NCBI RefSeq assembly: GCF_019511525.1
Contig: NZ_JAEUAT010000010.1
Coordinates: forward strand, 62,001-126,000
Length of the DNA stretch: 64,000 nucleotides
Direction: 5' to 3'
Source: Rhizobium cauense
GTDB taxonomy: Bacteria; Pseudomonadota; Alphaproteobacteria; Rhizobiales; Rhizobiaceae
Shown: positions 8,955-17,737 of the stretch, in pieces
How positions within the stretch are numbered: the stretch's first letter is position 1
How the letters are laid out: each line of letters starts with the position of its first letter
The notes under the pieces: model-generated
Seen by the model: only the letters and a program-made list of their open reading frames with translations
What the model was told of the DNA's origin: nothing
The model's database searches: none
Made by a program: the position numbers and the translations under genes

Positions 8955-9012
8955 TTGAGGTTCGTTTCCGGCCATGCCGGAGCGGAGAGGAAGAGATCCG
9001 GGGATAGCTTAC

Positions 9013-9891
9013 ATGGCTGATGCTCATCAGAAACATCACGACTACCATATCATCGATCCGAGCCCGTGGCCGCTGCTGGCCTCGATCGGTGCGTTCGTCA
9101 TCACGTTCGGCGGCGTCGGTTACATGCGCTACCTCAACGGTGGCTCGCTGCACCTGTTCGGTGTTGAATGGGCGCATCCGTGGCTGTTCTTCATCGGCCT
9201 CGCGATCATTCTCTACGTCATGTTCGGCTGGTGGTCGGACACCGTGAAGGAAGCACACGAGGGGGCACACACGCGTGTCGTATCGCTGCACCTTCGCTAC
9301 GGCATGATCATGTTCATCGCTTCTGAAGTGATGTTCTTCGTCGCTTGGTTCTGGGCTTATTTCGACGTGAGCCTGTTCCCGAATGAAGCCATCCAGGCCT
9401 CGCGCCTTGCCTACACCGGTGGTCAGTGGCCGCCGAAGGGCATCGAAGTCCTCGATCCCTGGCATCTGCCGATCTACAACACGGTCATCCTGCTTCTCTC
9501 AGGCACGACCGTCACCTGGGCGCACCACGCGCTGCTGCACAATGACCGCCGCGGCCTGATCCAGGGGCTGACGCTTACCGTTCTGCTCGGCATCCTGTTC
9601 TCGGCTGTCCAGGCTTACGAATACGCCCACGCTCCGTTCGCCTTCAAGAATTCGATCTACGGCGCGACCTTCTTCATGGCCACCGGTTTCCATGGTTTCC
9701 ACGTTTTCGTCGGTACCATTTTCCTGCTGGTCTGCCTGCTGCGTGCGATCCGTGGCGACTTCACGCCGAAGCAGCATTTCGGCTTCGAGGCGGCTGCCTG
9801 GTACTGGCACTTCGTCGACGTCGTATGGCTCTTCCTGTTCTTCTGCATCTACGTCTGGGGTGGCTGGGGCGCTCCACTGCACGCAGGCTGA
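9013..9891 (+). CDS. coxC: Cytochrome c oxidase subunit III
   Basis: Subunit III of the aa3 oxidase, a structural subunit with seven membrane helices that stabilises subunit I during turnover and carries the conserved Glu (here in FIASEVMFFVAWFWAYF, about residues 96-112). The His-rich N-terminus ADAHQKHHDYHI precedes the first helix. The 292-aa protein starts at ATG 9013; an upstream in-frame start would add thirteen residues not typical for the family. A strong terminator follows the stop, closing the main cox transcript. Confidence 0.97.
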   Translation: MADAHQKHHDYHIIDPSPWPLLASIGAFVITFGGVGYMRYLNGGSLHLFGVEWAHPWLFFIGLAIILYVMFGWWSDTVKEAHEGAHTRVVSLHLRYGMIMFIASEVMFFVAWFWAYFDVSLFPNEAIQASRLAYTGGQWPPKGIEVLDPWHLPIYNTVILLLSGTTVTWAHHALLHNDRRGLIQGLTLTVLLGILFSAVQAYEYAHAPFAFKNSIYGATFFMATGFHGFHVFVGTIFLLVCLLRAIRGDFTPKQHFGFEAAAWYWHFVDVVWLFLFFCIYVWGGWGAPLHAG

Positions 9892-9909
9892 GCCGGGATT
9901 ACGGAATTG

Positions 9910-9946
9910 AAAAGGGCGGGTGCCACGGCACCCGCCCTTTTGTTTT
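9910..9946. terminator. Bidirectional intrinsic terminator after coxC
   Basis: A perfect 13-bp stem (9911-9923 with 9928-9940) closes a CACG tetraloop and is followed by TTTTGTTTT on the plus strand and preceded by A-rich sequence, so it can also serve the convergent gene at 9951-10592. Confidence 0.9.
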
Positions 9947-9950
9947 GCGA

Positions 9951-10592
9951 TCACCGCATGGCGGCGATGCGCTCGAATGCGGATGGTTCGGGAATGCCGA
10001 GGTCCAGGCGCTGCCGGATTGCTTCGGCGCATTCGAAGGGTGTCAGCACTGACGTGTCGACCTCAAGGTCGTAGATACCGGGAATATGGACCTGTTCCTG
10101 CCAGAGCTGGACGGGATGGGGGACGGCCTCATCTTCGGTTGCCGTGACGTAGAGCGAGTGACGACCTGGCGCCGGGATGTTTCGCCTTTTCATGATGACC
10201 TTGATCGGACATCTGACACCGACGAAAAGCACCGGCAGTCCCTCAAGCCGGCGCGCACAATCGGCGAGAATGCCGAGCGGTTGAGAGTAGCTGTCGTGAT
10301 GGCCGAGGTCGGCCACGACATTGAGGCCGAGCCCGGCATGGATGGCGATCGACTCGTAGAGTGCGGCGTAGAAGAACGGAATCATTTCCTCGAGGTCGGG
10401 GCGCTCCCCGCCCGGGCGCAGCCCGATTCCCGGCAGATAGCGTTCCGCGGTCATGCTGTTGTAGGTGTCGACGCCAAAGTTCATCCAGGGGCCATCGAAG
10501 TGCTCCTGGATCGCGTTGGCGATCGACGATTTTCCGCTGCGCGGGGCGCCGTTCAGGATAACGATCTGTCCGGCCGAGCTGTCGTATGTCAT
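9951..10592 (-). CDS. Chloramphenicol phosphotransferase-like P-loop kinase
   Basis: A 213-aa P-loop NTPase resembling the chloramphenicol 3-O-phosphotransferase family. The Walker A GAPRSGKSS is at about residues 15-23, followed by IANAIQEHF and the FGVDTY segment near residue 40; DLGHHDSY and LFVGVRCP (about 100-130) fit the second Asp and lid region. Most members of this family in soil bacteria have no demonstrated link to chloramphenicol, so a resistance function should not be assumed. It lies antisense between coxC and the DUF983-SURF1 pair, separated from coxC by a two-way terminator, and looks like an insertion into the cox cluster. The ribosome site is weak. Confidence 0.8.
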   Translation of the reverse strand: MTYDSSAGQIVILNGAPRSGKSSIANAIQEHFDGPWMNFGVDTYNSMTAERYLPGIGLRPGGERPDLEEMIPFFYAALYESIAIHAGLGLNVVADLGHHDSYSQPLGILADCARRLEGLPVLFVGVRCPIKVIMKRRNIPAPGRHSLYVTATEDEAVPHPVQLWQEQVHIPGIYDLEVDTSVLTPFECAEAIRQRLDLGIPEPSAFERIAAMR

Positions 10593-10723
10593 CAGTTTTC
10601 TTCTTCTGTTTGGCGCGAATCGCTGGGGCGAAAGAGCGCAGGTATTTCCCTTCCCTCTGTGATTACTTTATGGGTGAGTTATGGCGGAGGAACCAGTTGG
10701 CCATAGGCAATTGGAAGGATGGC

Positions 10724-11107
10724 ATGAACGAGGACAGCGCACATTTCCCACCGGTCGATCCAGTCAGGACGGGCATCAAGGGATGCTGCCCGCGCTGTGG
10801 CCAGGGGAAGCTCTTCAACGGCCTGCTGGCGCTGAAGCCGAACTGCTCGGCCTGCGGTCTCGATTACGCCTTTGCCGATGCCGGTGATGGTCCCGCGGTG
10901 TTCGTTATCCTGATCGTCGGCTTTATCATCATCGGTTCAGTGCTGTGGCTTGAGGTCAACTACGCGCCACCGATCTGGCTGCACATTCTGCTGTTCGGCC
11001 CGCTCACGGTCATTCTCTGCCTGCTTGCCCTACGCTGCTGCAAGGGGATCCTCATCGCGATGCAGTATCGCCACAACGCCAGCGAGGGGCGCCTCTCCCG
11101 TGACTGA
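10724..11107 (+). CDS. DUF983 family membrane protein
   Basis: A 127-aa protein with an N-terminal zinc-ribbon-like knot (CCPRCGQGKLF and CSACG, residues about 21-46) and two membrane helices (about 57-78 and 82-105). DUF983 proteins are frequent neighbours of SURF1 and cytochrome oxidase genes in alphaproteobacteria and are thought to be oxidase assembly factors, without direct proof known to me. ATG 10724 has a GGAAGGA ribosome site. Its 3' end overlaps the GTG of the SURF1 gene by eight bases, so the two are translationally coupled. Confidence 0.85.
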   Translation: MNEDSAHFPPVDPVRTGIKGCCPRCGQGKLFNGLLALKPNCSACGLDYAFADAGDGPAVFVILIVGFIIIGSVLWLEVNYAPPIWLHILLFGPLTVILCLLALRCCKGILIAMQYRHNASEGRLSRD

Positions 11108-11849
11108 ATTCGAAATCTCGGCGCCAAGCCGAAAGCGGTCGGTGCTGACCGGCATCGCGGTGCTCGTTGCGCTCGCCATTCTCCTCTCGCTCGGTACCTG
11201 GCAGGTCGAGCGGCTGCACTGGAAGGAAAAGTTGCTTTCCAATATCGCCGAGCGCCGCGTGACACCGCCGGCATCGCTTGCCGACATCGAAGCGCTGGCC
11301 GCGAAGGGCGAGGATATAGACTATCGCCACATCACGGTTAGTGGCGAATACGTCAACAGCAAGGAGCGGCACTTCTTCGCCACCTGGCACGGCCGGACGG
11401 GCTTTTACGTCTACACGCCACTACAGCTAGCCGATGGCCGCTATCTCTTCGTCAACAGAGGTTTCGTTCCCTATGAGAACAAGGAACCGGAAATGCGCAT
11501 GCAGGGCCAGCTGACCGGTCAGCAGACGATGATCGGTCTTGCCCGTGCGAAGCTTCTCGGCAAGCCATCGTGGGCCGTGCCCGACAACGACGTCCCCAAG
11601 AACATCTTTTACTGGAAGGACCTCGACGTCATGGCCTCCAGCGTTGGGCTGGACAGGGCTGAGGTGGTTCCTTTCTTCGTGGACGCAGATGACACTCCCA
11701 ATCCGAAGGGGCTGCCGATCGGTGGCGTGACCGATGTCGACCTGCCCAACAACCATCTGCAATATGCGTTTACATGGTATGGCCTTGCGGCAACGCTTGT
11801 CATCATCGTCGTGGTCGCCCGTTTCCGTAAGCGGGGGGCGGCGCAATAG
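11100..11849 (+). CDS. SURF1 family cytochrome oxidase biogenesis protein
   Basis: SURF1 (Shy1) helps insert heme A into oxidase subunit I. The 249-aa protein has the family topology: one membrane helix near each end (about 16-36 and 222-242) and a periplasmic domain between. The conserved motifs LGTWQVERLHWKEKLL, FVNRGFVP and the C-terminal NNHLQYAFTWYGLA block are present. GTG 11100 overlaps the DUF983 stop; further upstream codons in this frame only read the DUF983 gene out of frame. It belongs functionally with the cox cluster upstream. Confidence 0.94.
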   Translation: MTEFEISAPSRKRSVLTGIAVLVALAILLSLGTWQVERLHWKEKLLSNIAERRVTPPASLADIEALAAKGEDIDYRHITVSGEYVNSKERHFFATWHGRTGFYVYTPLQLADGRYLFVNRGFVPYENKEPEMRMQGQLTGQQTMIGLARAKLLGKPSWAVPDNDVPKNIFYWKDLDVMASSVGLDRAEVVPFFVDADDTPNPKGLPIGGVTDVDLPNNHLQYAFTWYGLAATLVIIVVVARFRKRGAAQ

Positions 11850-11877
11850 TATCGCTTCAATTCTTGCCTATATTGGG

Positions 11878-12153
11878 CTAGAGCCTTTCAGGGTTAAATT
11901 GAAGCGTTCTGCCGGAGCAGGTTTTCGTCAGGAGCAGAGGCGATTGGCGAAGGGCATACCCCAAGGTACGTCCGAGCCGATCGCCTCTGATCCTGGCGGA
12001 AAGATGCCCGGCCCTTCGGGTTGGCTGAAACGGGCCGCCTGATCGACGGGCCGGCTTGGCCGTAGAGTATGGCTACGACGCGCGCCGGCCAGTCGACCAT
12101 CCGACTCCGTTTGAGCCAACAGAACGCTTCAATTTAATCCTGAAAGGCTCTAG
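11878..12153. repeat. Palindromic intergenic mosaic element (RIME-like) between surf1 and ispH
   Basis: A 276-bp element bounded by 34-bp terminal inverted repeats with a single mismatch (11878-11911 and 12120-12153, both starting CTAGAGCCTTTCAGG when read inward). Inside are two more palindromes side by side: a perfect 10-bp pair CAGAGGCGAT (11935-11944) with ATCGCCTCTG (11980-11989), and a 14-bp pair with one mismatch (12020-12033 with 12107-12120). Nested palindromic modules in intergenic DNA are the hallmark of rhizobial mosaic elements such as RIMEs. Short open frames across it are by-products of the repeat. It fills most of the 334-bp gap; little else is visible there. Confidence 0.85.
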
Positions 12154-12183
12154 AGAGCCCTATCCCTACGAACCGGAACAGAC

Positions 12184-13185
12184 ATGAATATTGCGGCGAA
12201 ACCTCCCTTGACGATCAGGCTCTGCGGACCGCGCGGCTTCTGCGCCGGCGTCGACCGTGCCATCCAGATCGTCGTGTTGGCGCTGAAATCCTATGGTGCG
12301 CCCGTTTATGTCCGCCATGAGATTGTCCACAACAGGTATGTGGTCGAAGGCTTGGAAGCCAAGGGCGCTGTCTTCGTCGAGGAACTGAACGAGATTCCGG
12401 AAGAGCACCGCGCTCAGCCGGTCGTCTTCTCCGCCCATGGGGTACCGAAGTCTGTCCCGGAAGATGCCAGCGCGCGCAACCTCTTCTATCTCGACGCCAC
12501 ATGCCCGTTGGTCTCGAAGGTGCACAAGCAGGCGATGCGCCACAACAAGCTCGGTCGCCACGTCGTCCTGATCGGCCACGCCGGCCACCCCGAAGTGATT
12601 GGGACCATGGGGCAGCTGCCCGAAGGATCGGTATCGCTGATCGAGACGATCGAGGACGCCGACGCTTACGAGCCCGCTGATCCCGACAATCTCGGCTACG
12701 TGACGCAGACGACACTATCGGTGGACGACACGGCCGGCGTCATCACACGCCTGCAGGAGCGCTTCCCCAATCTGACTGCGCCTGCGGCGGACTCGATCTG
12801 TTACGCGACGACCAACCGCCAGGAAGTGGTCAAACAGGCAGCCCCCGGCTGTGATCTCTTCATCATCGTTGGAGCGCCGAACTCCTCGAACTCCAAGCGG
12901 CTCGTCGAGGTGGCGCTCAGGGCAGGGGCGAAGAAGTCGCTCCTCGTGCAACGCGCCTCGGAACTGGATTGGGATGAGATTGGTCCGATCTCCACGCTTG
13001 GTCTGTCAGCCGGCGCATCGGCGCCCGAGGTGATCGTGAACGAGATCATCGAGGCCTTCCGCGCGCGCTTCGATGCCAAGGTCGAGCTTGCCGAGACGGT
13101 TCAGGAAAACGAGCATTTCCTCGTCAACCGCGAACTGCGCAGCATAGAGCTCACGCATGAGGATATGGCGTGGGTGAACGGGTGA
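12184..13185 (+). CDS. ispH: 4-hydroxy-3-methylbut-2-enyl diphosphate reductase (IspH/LytB)
   Basis: The last enzyme of the MEP isoprenoid pathway, an iron-sulfur protein converting HMBPP to isopentenyl and dimethylallyl diphosphate. The three cluster cysteines are at about Cys20 (GFCAGVDRA), Cys107 (ATCPLVSKVH) and Cys206 (ICYATTNRQ). Substrate-binding segments GHAGHPEVIGTMGQ and the Ser-Asn GAPNSSNSKRL motif are conserved. The protein is 333 aa. The start ATG lies 30 bp downstream of the mosaic repeat. Confidence 0.97.
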   Translation: MNIAAKPPLTIRLCGPRGFCAGVDRAIQIVVLALKSYGAPVYVRHEIVHNRYVVEGLEAKGAVFVEELNEIPEEHRAQPVVFSAHGVPKSVPEDASARNLFYLDATCPLVSKVHKQAMRHNKLGRHVVLIGHAGHPEVIGTMGQLPEGSVSLIETIEDADAYEPADPDNLGYVTQTTLSVDDTAGVITRLQERFPNLTAPAADSICYATTNRQEVVKQAAPGCDLFIIVGAPNSSNSKRLVEVALRAGAKKSLLVQRASELDWDEIGPISTLGLSAGASAPEVIVNEIIEAFRARFDAKVELAETVQENEHFLVNRELRSIELTHEDMAWVNG

Positions 13186-13294
13186 GCCGCAATCCCGGTT
13201 AGGGGAGCAGTCGTCGAGGGGACGATTGCAGTGGCTGCCAACGCTCTGCCGGGCGCTGGCGTTCGATTGATCAAACACTTTCGTGGGACGTAAA

Positions 13295-14260
13295 TTGGCA
13301 GTCTATACCGATATTTCCGAAGACGATTTGAAGTGGTTCCTGACGGAGTACGATGCCGGAACGCTGCTGTCCTACAAGGGCATCGCGGAAGGCGTCGAGA
13401 ACTCGAACTTCTTGCTCCACACTACGAATGAGCCGCTAATCCTCACGCTTTACGAGAAGCGCGTCGAAAAGAACGATCTGCCGTTCTTTCTGGGGTTGAT
13501 GCAGCATCTGGCCGCCCGCGGCCTGTCCTGCCCGCTGCCTTTGCCGCGAAAGGACGGGGCCCTGCTCGGTACCCTGTCAGACCGCCCTGCAGCGCTGATC
13601 TCGTTCCTGGAAGGCATGTGGCTGCGCAAGCCCGAGGCCAAGCATTGCCGCGAGGTCGGCAAGGCGCTGGCACAGATGCACGTCGCCGGCGAAGGCTTCG
13701 AGCTCAAGCGTCCGAATGCGCTTTCCGTCGATGGCTGGCAGGTGCTCTGGGAGAAGTCCGAGGCTCGTGCCGACGAGGTGGAAAAGGGGCTGCAGAACGA
13801 AATTCGCACCGAGCTTGATTTCCTCGCGAGCCACTGGCCGAAGGATCTCCCATCGGGTGTCATCCACGCCGATCTTTTCCCCGACAACGTTTTCTTCCTT
13901 GGCGACGACCTCTCGGGCCTGATCGACTTCTATTTCGCCTGCAACGACCTGCTTGCCTATGACGTCTCGATCATCCTGAACGCCTGGTGCTTCGAGAAGG
14001 ACGGTGCCTACAACATCACCAAAGGCATGGCGATGCTCGATGGCTACCAGAGCGTCCGGCCACTCAGCGATGCCGAACTTGCGGCACTTCCAATCCTGTC
14101 GCGTGGCTCGGCGCTGCGGTTCTTCCTGACGCGGCTCTACGACTGGCTGACAACGCCCGAGGGCGCGCTGGTCACCAAGAAGGACCCGCTCGAATATCTG
14201 CGCAAGCTGCGCTTCCACCGGCAGATCGCCAACGCTGCCGAATACGGGCTGTCGGCATGA
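13295..14260 (+). CDS. thrB: Homoserine kinase (ThrB, aminoglycoside-phosphotransferase-like type)
   Basis: Phosphorylates homoserine in threonine biosynthesis; the product is used by ThrC, also in this window. It is the APH/choline-kinase-fold homoserine kinase typical of alphaproteobacteria and not the GHMP-type enzyme of enterics. The catalytic loop VIHADLFPDN (His191, Asp193, Asn198) and the metal-binding IDFYFACND segment are clear. I take TTG 13295 because the family begins with the AVYTDISEDDL sequence directly after it; a GTG twelve bases upstream is the alternative. The stop overlaps the rnhA ATG (ATGA). Confidence 0.93.
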   Translation: MAVYTDISEDDLKWFLTEYDAGTLLSYKGIAEGVENSNFLLHTTNEPLILTLYEKRVEKNDLPFFLGLMQHLAARGLSCPLPLPRKDGALLGTLSDRPAALISFLEGMWLRKPEAKHCREVGKALAQMHVAGEGFELKRPNALSVDGWQVLWEKSEARADEVEKGLQNEIRTELDFLASHWPKDLPSGVIHADLFPDNVFFLGDDLSGLIDFYFACNDLLAYDVSIILNAWCFEKDGAYNITKGMAMLDGYQSVRPLSDAELAALPILSRGSALRFFLTRLYDWLTTPEGALVTKKDPLEYLRKLRFHRQIANAAEYGLSA

Positions 14261-14697
14261 AGCATGTCGATATCTACACCGACGGCGCCTGCTCCGGAAA
14301 TCCCGGCCCCGGTGGCTGGGGCGCGGTGCTGCGCTATGGCGAGGTCGAGAAGGAACTTTGCGGCGGCGAGGCGGAAACGACCAACAACCGCATGGAACTG
14401 CTGGCCGCCATCTCGGCGTTGACGGCGCTGAAGAGCGCCTGCGAAGTCGATCTCCACACCGACAGCAAATACGTCATGGACGGCATCTCCAAGTGGATCT
14501 TCGGCTGGAAGAAAAACGGCTGGAAGACCGCCGACAAGAAGCCGGTGAAGAACGGCGAGCTCTGGCAGGCGCTCGATGCCGCCAACCAGCGCCACAAGGT
14601 CAAATGGCACTGGGTCAAAGGCCACGCCGGTCACCCCGAAAACGAACGCGCTGACGAGCTTGCCCGCAAGGGCATGGAGCCGTTCAAGAAGCGGTAG
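14257..14697 (+). CDS. rnhA: Ribonuclease HI
   Basis: Cleaves the RNA strand of RNA-DNA hybrids, removing R-loops and primers. The 146-aa protein shows the catalytic carboxylates in their usual contexts: Asp near residue 8 (IYTDGACSGNPG), Glu in NNRMELLA, Asp in LHTDSKYV, and Asp in NERADELA near the C-terminus, plus the basic handle GWKKNGWKTADKKPVKN. ATG 14257 overlaps the thrB stop by four bases, so thrB-rnhA are co-translated, an arrangement common in rhizobia. Confidence 0.97.
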   Translation: MKHVDIYTDGACSGNPGPGGWGAVLRYGEVEKELCGGEAETTNNRMELLAAISALTALKSACEVDLHTDSKYVMDGISKWIFGWKKNGWKTADKKPVKNGELWQALDAANQRHKVKWHWVKGHAGHPENERADELARKGMEPFKKR

Positions 14698-14791
14698 AGG
14701 CGGCGGCTCAACCCGCATGAAAACAGCCACATGAGGTGCTTGCCTGAATCAATCCGGCAAGCGCTTGAATCAACGCCTGAGGAGGGCTGCG

Positions 14792-15595
14792 GTGCGCGTG
14801 ATCTCGCTGAATGCCTGGGGCGGCAAGCTTCACGAGTCGCTGGTCCGCTATCTTCTCGATGCCGATCCCGACGTCCTCTGCCTGCAGGAAGTGACCCGTT
14901 CGGTGGGCGTTACCTCGGACTGGCTGGAGTACCGCGATGGCAGCGATATCCTGCCGCAGCGCGCCAATCTCTTCGATGAGATCAAGGCGATCCTTCCCCA
15001 TCACGACGCCTTCTTTGCGCCGACGGCGCGCGGCACGCTCTTCGATGGCGATCGGCAGGTCTGGTCCGAATTCGGCCTCGCCACCTTCGTGCGCAACAGC
15101 TATCCGGTCATCGGCCACGCAATCGATTTCGTGCATGGCGATTTCTCCGGCGATGGCTACGGCGAGCATCCGCGCCCGCGCAACGCCCACTGCCTCAGGA
15201 TCTTCGACTACGCGAGAAGTCAGCCCATCACCATCGCCCAGCTGCACGGTCTGCGCGACCTCGCCGGCAAGGGCGATACACCGGCCCGCCATGCCCAGGC
15301 GCAATCGCTGGTCTCGCTGATCCGCCGCATCTGGCGACCGGGCGAACGGCTGGTCGTCTGCGGCGATCTCAACCTTCTGCCTGACAGCGCGACCTTCGCG
15401 GCATTGGCCGAACTCGGCCTCACCGATCTGGTCACCTCCCGCGGCCACACCGATACGAGGACGTCGCACTACACCAAGGACGGCCGCTACGCCGACTACA
15501 TGCTGGTGACGGCGGATGTTTATGTGGCAGTGTTCGATCCGGTGGCCCATCCCGAGGTCTCCGACCATCGCGCGCTGCTGCTGGAAATCGGGTAG
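14792..15595 (+). CDS. Endonuclease/exonuclease/phosphatase family protein
   Basis: A 267-aa member of the EEP (DNase I-like) fold. Signature elements are in order: RVISLNAWGG at the N-terminus, DVLCLQEV (metal-binding Glu) at about 29-36, the CGDLNLLPDS loop (catalytic Asp/Asn) at about 190-199 and a C-terminal SDHRALLLEI (catalytic Asp-His). It could act on nucleic acid, sugar phosphates or sphingomyelin-type lipids; the sequence does not decide. GTG 14792 is chosen because an AGGAGG site lies immediately upstream at normal spacing and homologues begin with this strand. It is convergent with the AEC transporter, four bases apart. Confidence 0.86.
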   Translation: MRVISLNAWGGKLHESLVRYLLDADPDVLCLQEVTRSVGVTSDWLEYRDGSDILPQRANLFDEIKAILPHHDAFFAPTARGTLFDGDRQVWSEFGLATFVRNSYPVIGHAIDFVHGDFSGDGYGEHPRPRNAHCLRIFDYARSQPITIAQLHGLRDLAGKGDTPARHAQAQSLVSLIRRIWRPGERLVVCGDLNLLPDSATFAALAELGLTDLVTSRGHTDTRTSHYTKDGRYADYMLVTADVYVAVFDPVAHPEVSDHRALLLEIG

Positions 15596-15599
15596 GGCA

Positions 15600-16541
15600 T
15601 CACTGCCCGGCGATGGCGAGATAGGCCGAAATCGTCGCGATCGACAGCACCGTCGAGGCAAGCACGACGCGCCCCGTCAGGCTCGCCTCTCGCCCATAGA
15701 ATTCGGCCAGCATGAACGGCCCGGTGCCGGTCGGCAGTGCCGCAAGCAGGACGGCGGTGTGCACGGCAACCGGCGGCAGCCTGAGCAGCGGACCGGCGAT
15801 GATCCACGTCACGGCAGGCTGCGCGATCAGCTTGAGCCCGACGAGAATGCCTGTGGTCGCTGCCCGCTCGGTGGCAGCGCCCGCTTTCGAACCCGCCAGG
15901 AACAGGCCGAGCGCGATCAGCGCGCAGGGCGAGGCCGCGCCGCCGAGAAGCTTCAGGAAGGAATGCATGGGCGCCGGCAGCGGCACGCCTGAGAGCATGA
16001 ACAGCGCGCCGAGCACGGGCGCGATCAACAGCGGGTTTTTGGCCAGCGAAACGAAGGTCTTCGTGGCGACATCACGCCGCCGTGTCTCCGATTGTAGTCC
16101 GCCCTCGATCAGCACGATGGCAACCGCGAAGAGCACGCAGACCGTCAGGATCGTCGAGATCAGCGTCGGCGCCATGCCGGAATCGCCGACCAACGACAGC
16201 ACCAGTGGAAAACCGACGAAACCGGTGTTGGCGTAGCTGGCATTCAGGCTGTCGATCGCCGCATCGGCCAGCTGCCGCCCCTTGGCCATCCGCCACCACA
16301 GCGTCGCCCCGAAGATGATGGCGCAGCCCGACGTAAACGCCAGGATGAAGCCGGGCTGCCAGATCTGCGAGGGCTTGGCATTGGCCATGATGTCGAAGAG
16401 CAGGGCGGGTAGCGCCAGATAGACCACCAGCCGGTTGACCTCGCGCGTCGCGTTCGGACCGAGTGCGCCGGATTTCCGCGCAATCCATCCGGTCAGTATC
16501 AGGGCGAAGATCGGCAGGACGATCATGAGATTGGTGAGCAT
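15600..16541 (-). CDS. AEC family transporter (auxin efflux carrier/malonate transporter type)
   Basis: A 313-aa membrane protein with about ten helices in two inverted halves, typical of the AEC (BART-related) family that includes MdcF malonate carriers. Recognisable segments are PIFALILTGWIARKSG at the N-terminus, ASYANTGFVGFPLV in the middle (unwound crossover helix) and ALPTGTGPFMLAEFYG near the end. The substrate is unknown. The start is ATG 16541; a GTG nine bases upstream is possible. It is divergent from a LysR regulator 96 bp away, which most likely controls it. Confidence 0.87.
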   Translation of the reverse strand: MLTNLMIVLPIFALILTGWIARKSGALGPNATREVNRLVVYLALPALLFDIMANAKPSQIWQPGFILAFTSGCAIIFGATLWWRMAKGRQLADAAIDSLNASYANTGFVGFPLVLSLVGDSGMAPTLISTILTVCVLFAVAIVLIEGGLQSETRRRDVATKTFVSLAKNPLLIAPVLGALFMLSGVPLPAPMHSFLKLLGGAASPCALIALGLFLAGSKAGAATERAATTGILVGLKLIAQPAVTWIIAGPLLRLPPVAVHTAVLLAALPTGTGPFMLAEFYGREASLTGRVVLASTVLSIATISAYLAIAGQ

Positions 16542-16637
16542 GGGAGGCACTCAGGTTGCAAAGACCATTGTCTACCGCCTGACATCAAGATAATCCAATG
16601 TCGGTTTGGTGGCTGATTGATGCCTTGGAGGTATTGA

Positions 16638-17522
16638 ATGGACACGCGCCACATGCGCTATTTCGTGGCCTTGGCGGAGACGCTGCACTTCGGCCATGCC
16701 GCGGCGCGCATGAACATGAGCCAGCCGCCCTTCAGCCGCCAGATCGCGGCGATCGAGCGTAGCCTCGGGGCCCGGCTCGTCGAACGCAATTCCCGCAACG
16801 TCGCGCTGACGGCGGCCGGCAGGCATTTCCTCGAAGAATGCCGCGCCATACTTGCCCATTTCGATGCCGCCTGCCGCGACGTGCAGCTGGTGGCATCGGG
16901 CGTAAAGGGCGAGCTGAAGCTGGGCTTCATGATGAACGCCGCCTACAGCGTCGTGCCGGCGCTGGTGCGGCTGTATTCCACGACGCGGCCGGATGTACGC
17001 CTCGTCCTTGAGGAACGCATACCGACCGATATCGAAGAAATGCTGATCGAAGGCCGCCTTGACGCCGCCGTCACCTTCGGCGGCAGTCCCGCGCCGCACC
17101 TGCGGACAGCACTTCTCGCCCGCGACCGCCTCCGCCTGATCGTGCCCGACAGCCATCCGCTCGCGCGCATCGAACAGGCCGAGCCAAGGCATCTGCAAGG
17201 CGAACGATTGATCGCCGCGCCCGCAAGCGTAACGCCAACCCTGCGCGATGCCATCAGAAACTACTGCGTGGCCGCAGGCGTCGTCCCGCATTTCGCGCTC
17301 GAACCGCGCCTGCAGCACACCATCATCCGGCTCGTCGCCGAAGGCCTCGGCATTGCGCTGATCCCGCAGTCACTGTGCTCGGATCTGGCCGAGGGGCTGG
17401 TTTCAAGACCGATCGCCGATGCCCCGGAGTTCGATATCGTCCTCTGCGCCCCGGCCACCTCCAACAACCCTGCCGTCCCGCAGCTGTTTGAGGTGGCGAC
17501 ATCGATCCGCGATGGCGCCTAA
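16638..17522 (+). CDS. LysR family transcriptional regulator
   Basis: A 294-aa LysR-type activator/repressor. The N-terminal winged helix-turn-helix (MRYFVALAETLHFGHAAARM, then SQPPFSRQIAAIERSLGARL) is of the CatM/BenM-like kind, with the effector-binding periplasmic-protein fold after residue 90. It is transcribed away from the AEC transporter gene, the classic layout in which the regulator binds the shared 96-bp spacer and controls both. The inducer is unknown; a dicarboxylate or aromatic acid would fit the pairing. Confidence 0.92.
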   Translation: MDTRHMRYFVALAETLHFGHAAARMNMSQPPFSRQIAAIERSLGARLVERNSRNVALTAAGRHFLEECRAILAHFDAACRDVQLVASGVKGELKLGFMMNAAYSVVPALVRLYSTTRPDVRLVLEERIPTDIEEMLIEGRLDAAVTFGGSPAPHLRTALLARDRLRLIVPDSHPLARIEQAEPRHLQGERLIAAPASVTPTLRDAIRNYCVAAGVVPHFALEPRLQHTIIRLVAEGLGIALIPQSLCSDLAEGLVSRPIADAPEFDIVLCAPATSNNPAVPQLFEVATSIRDGA

Positions 17523-17737
17523 CCTCCGGACGAGCGCATTGCACGCCCGACACTTTGCCAAAGTCGGCGGCATTTGCTATCTCCGTTTGTAGAAACAGGC
17601 AGATAGGCCGGGTTTCTGAATCAATCCGGCAACCGCTCGCGTGCATGCCGCGTCATTTTTCGAAATCCTATCGGCGGAAATCGGACAAAGTCGTGTGGCA
17701 AACCTTGCTGCTCGACCATTGGAAACCAAGGAATACC

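Noticed and set aside
9951..10592. A chloramphenicol resistance gene
   Set aside because: Only fold-level resemblance to chloramphenicol phosphotransferase is visible; family members without resistance activity are common, so a resistance call is not supported.
11734..12119. Short open frames across the mosaic repeat on both strands
   Set aside because: They are made by the palindromic repeat and contain no protein-like features.
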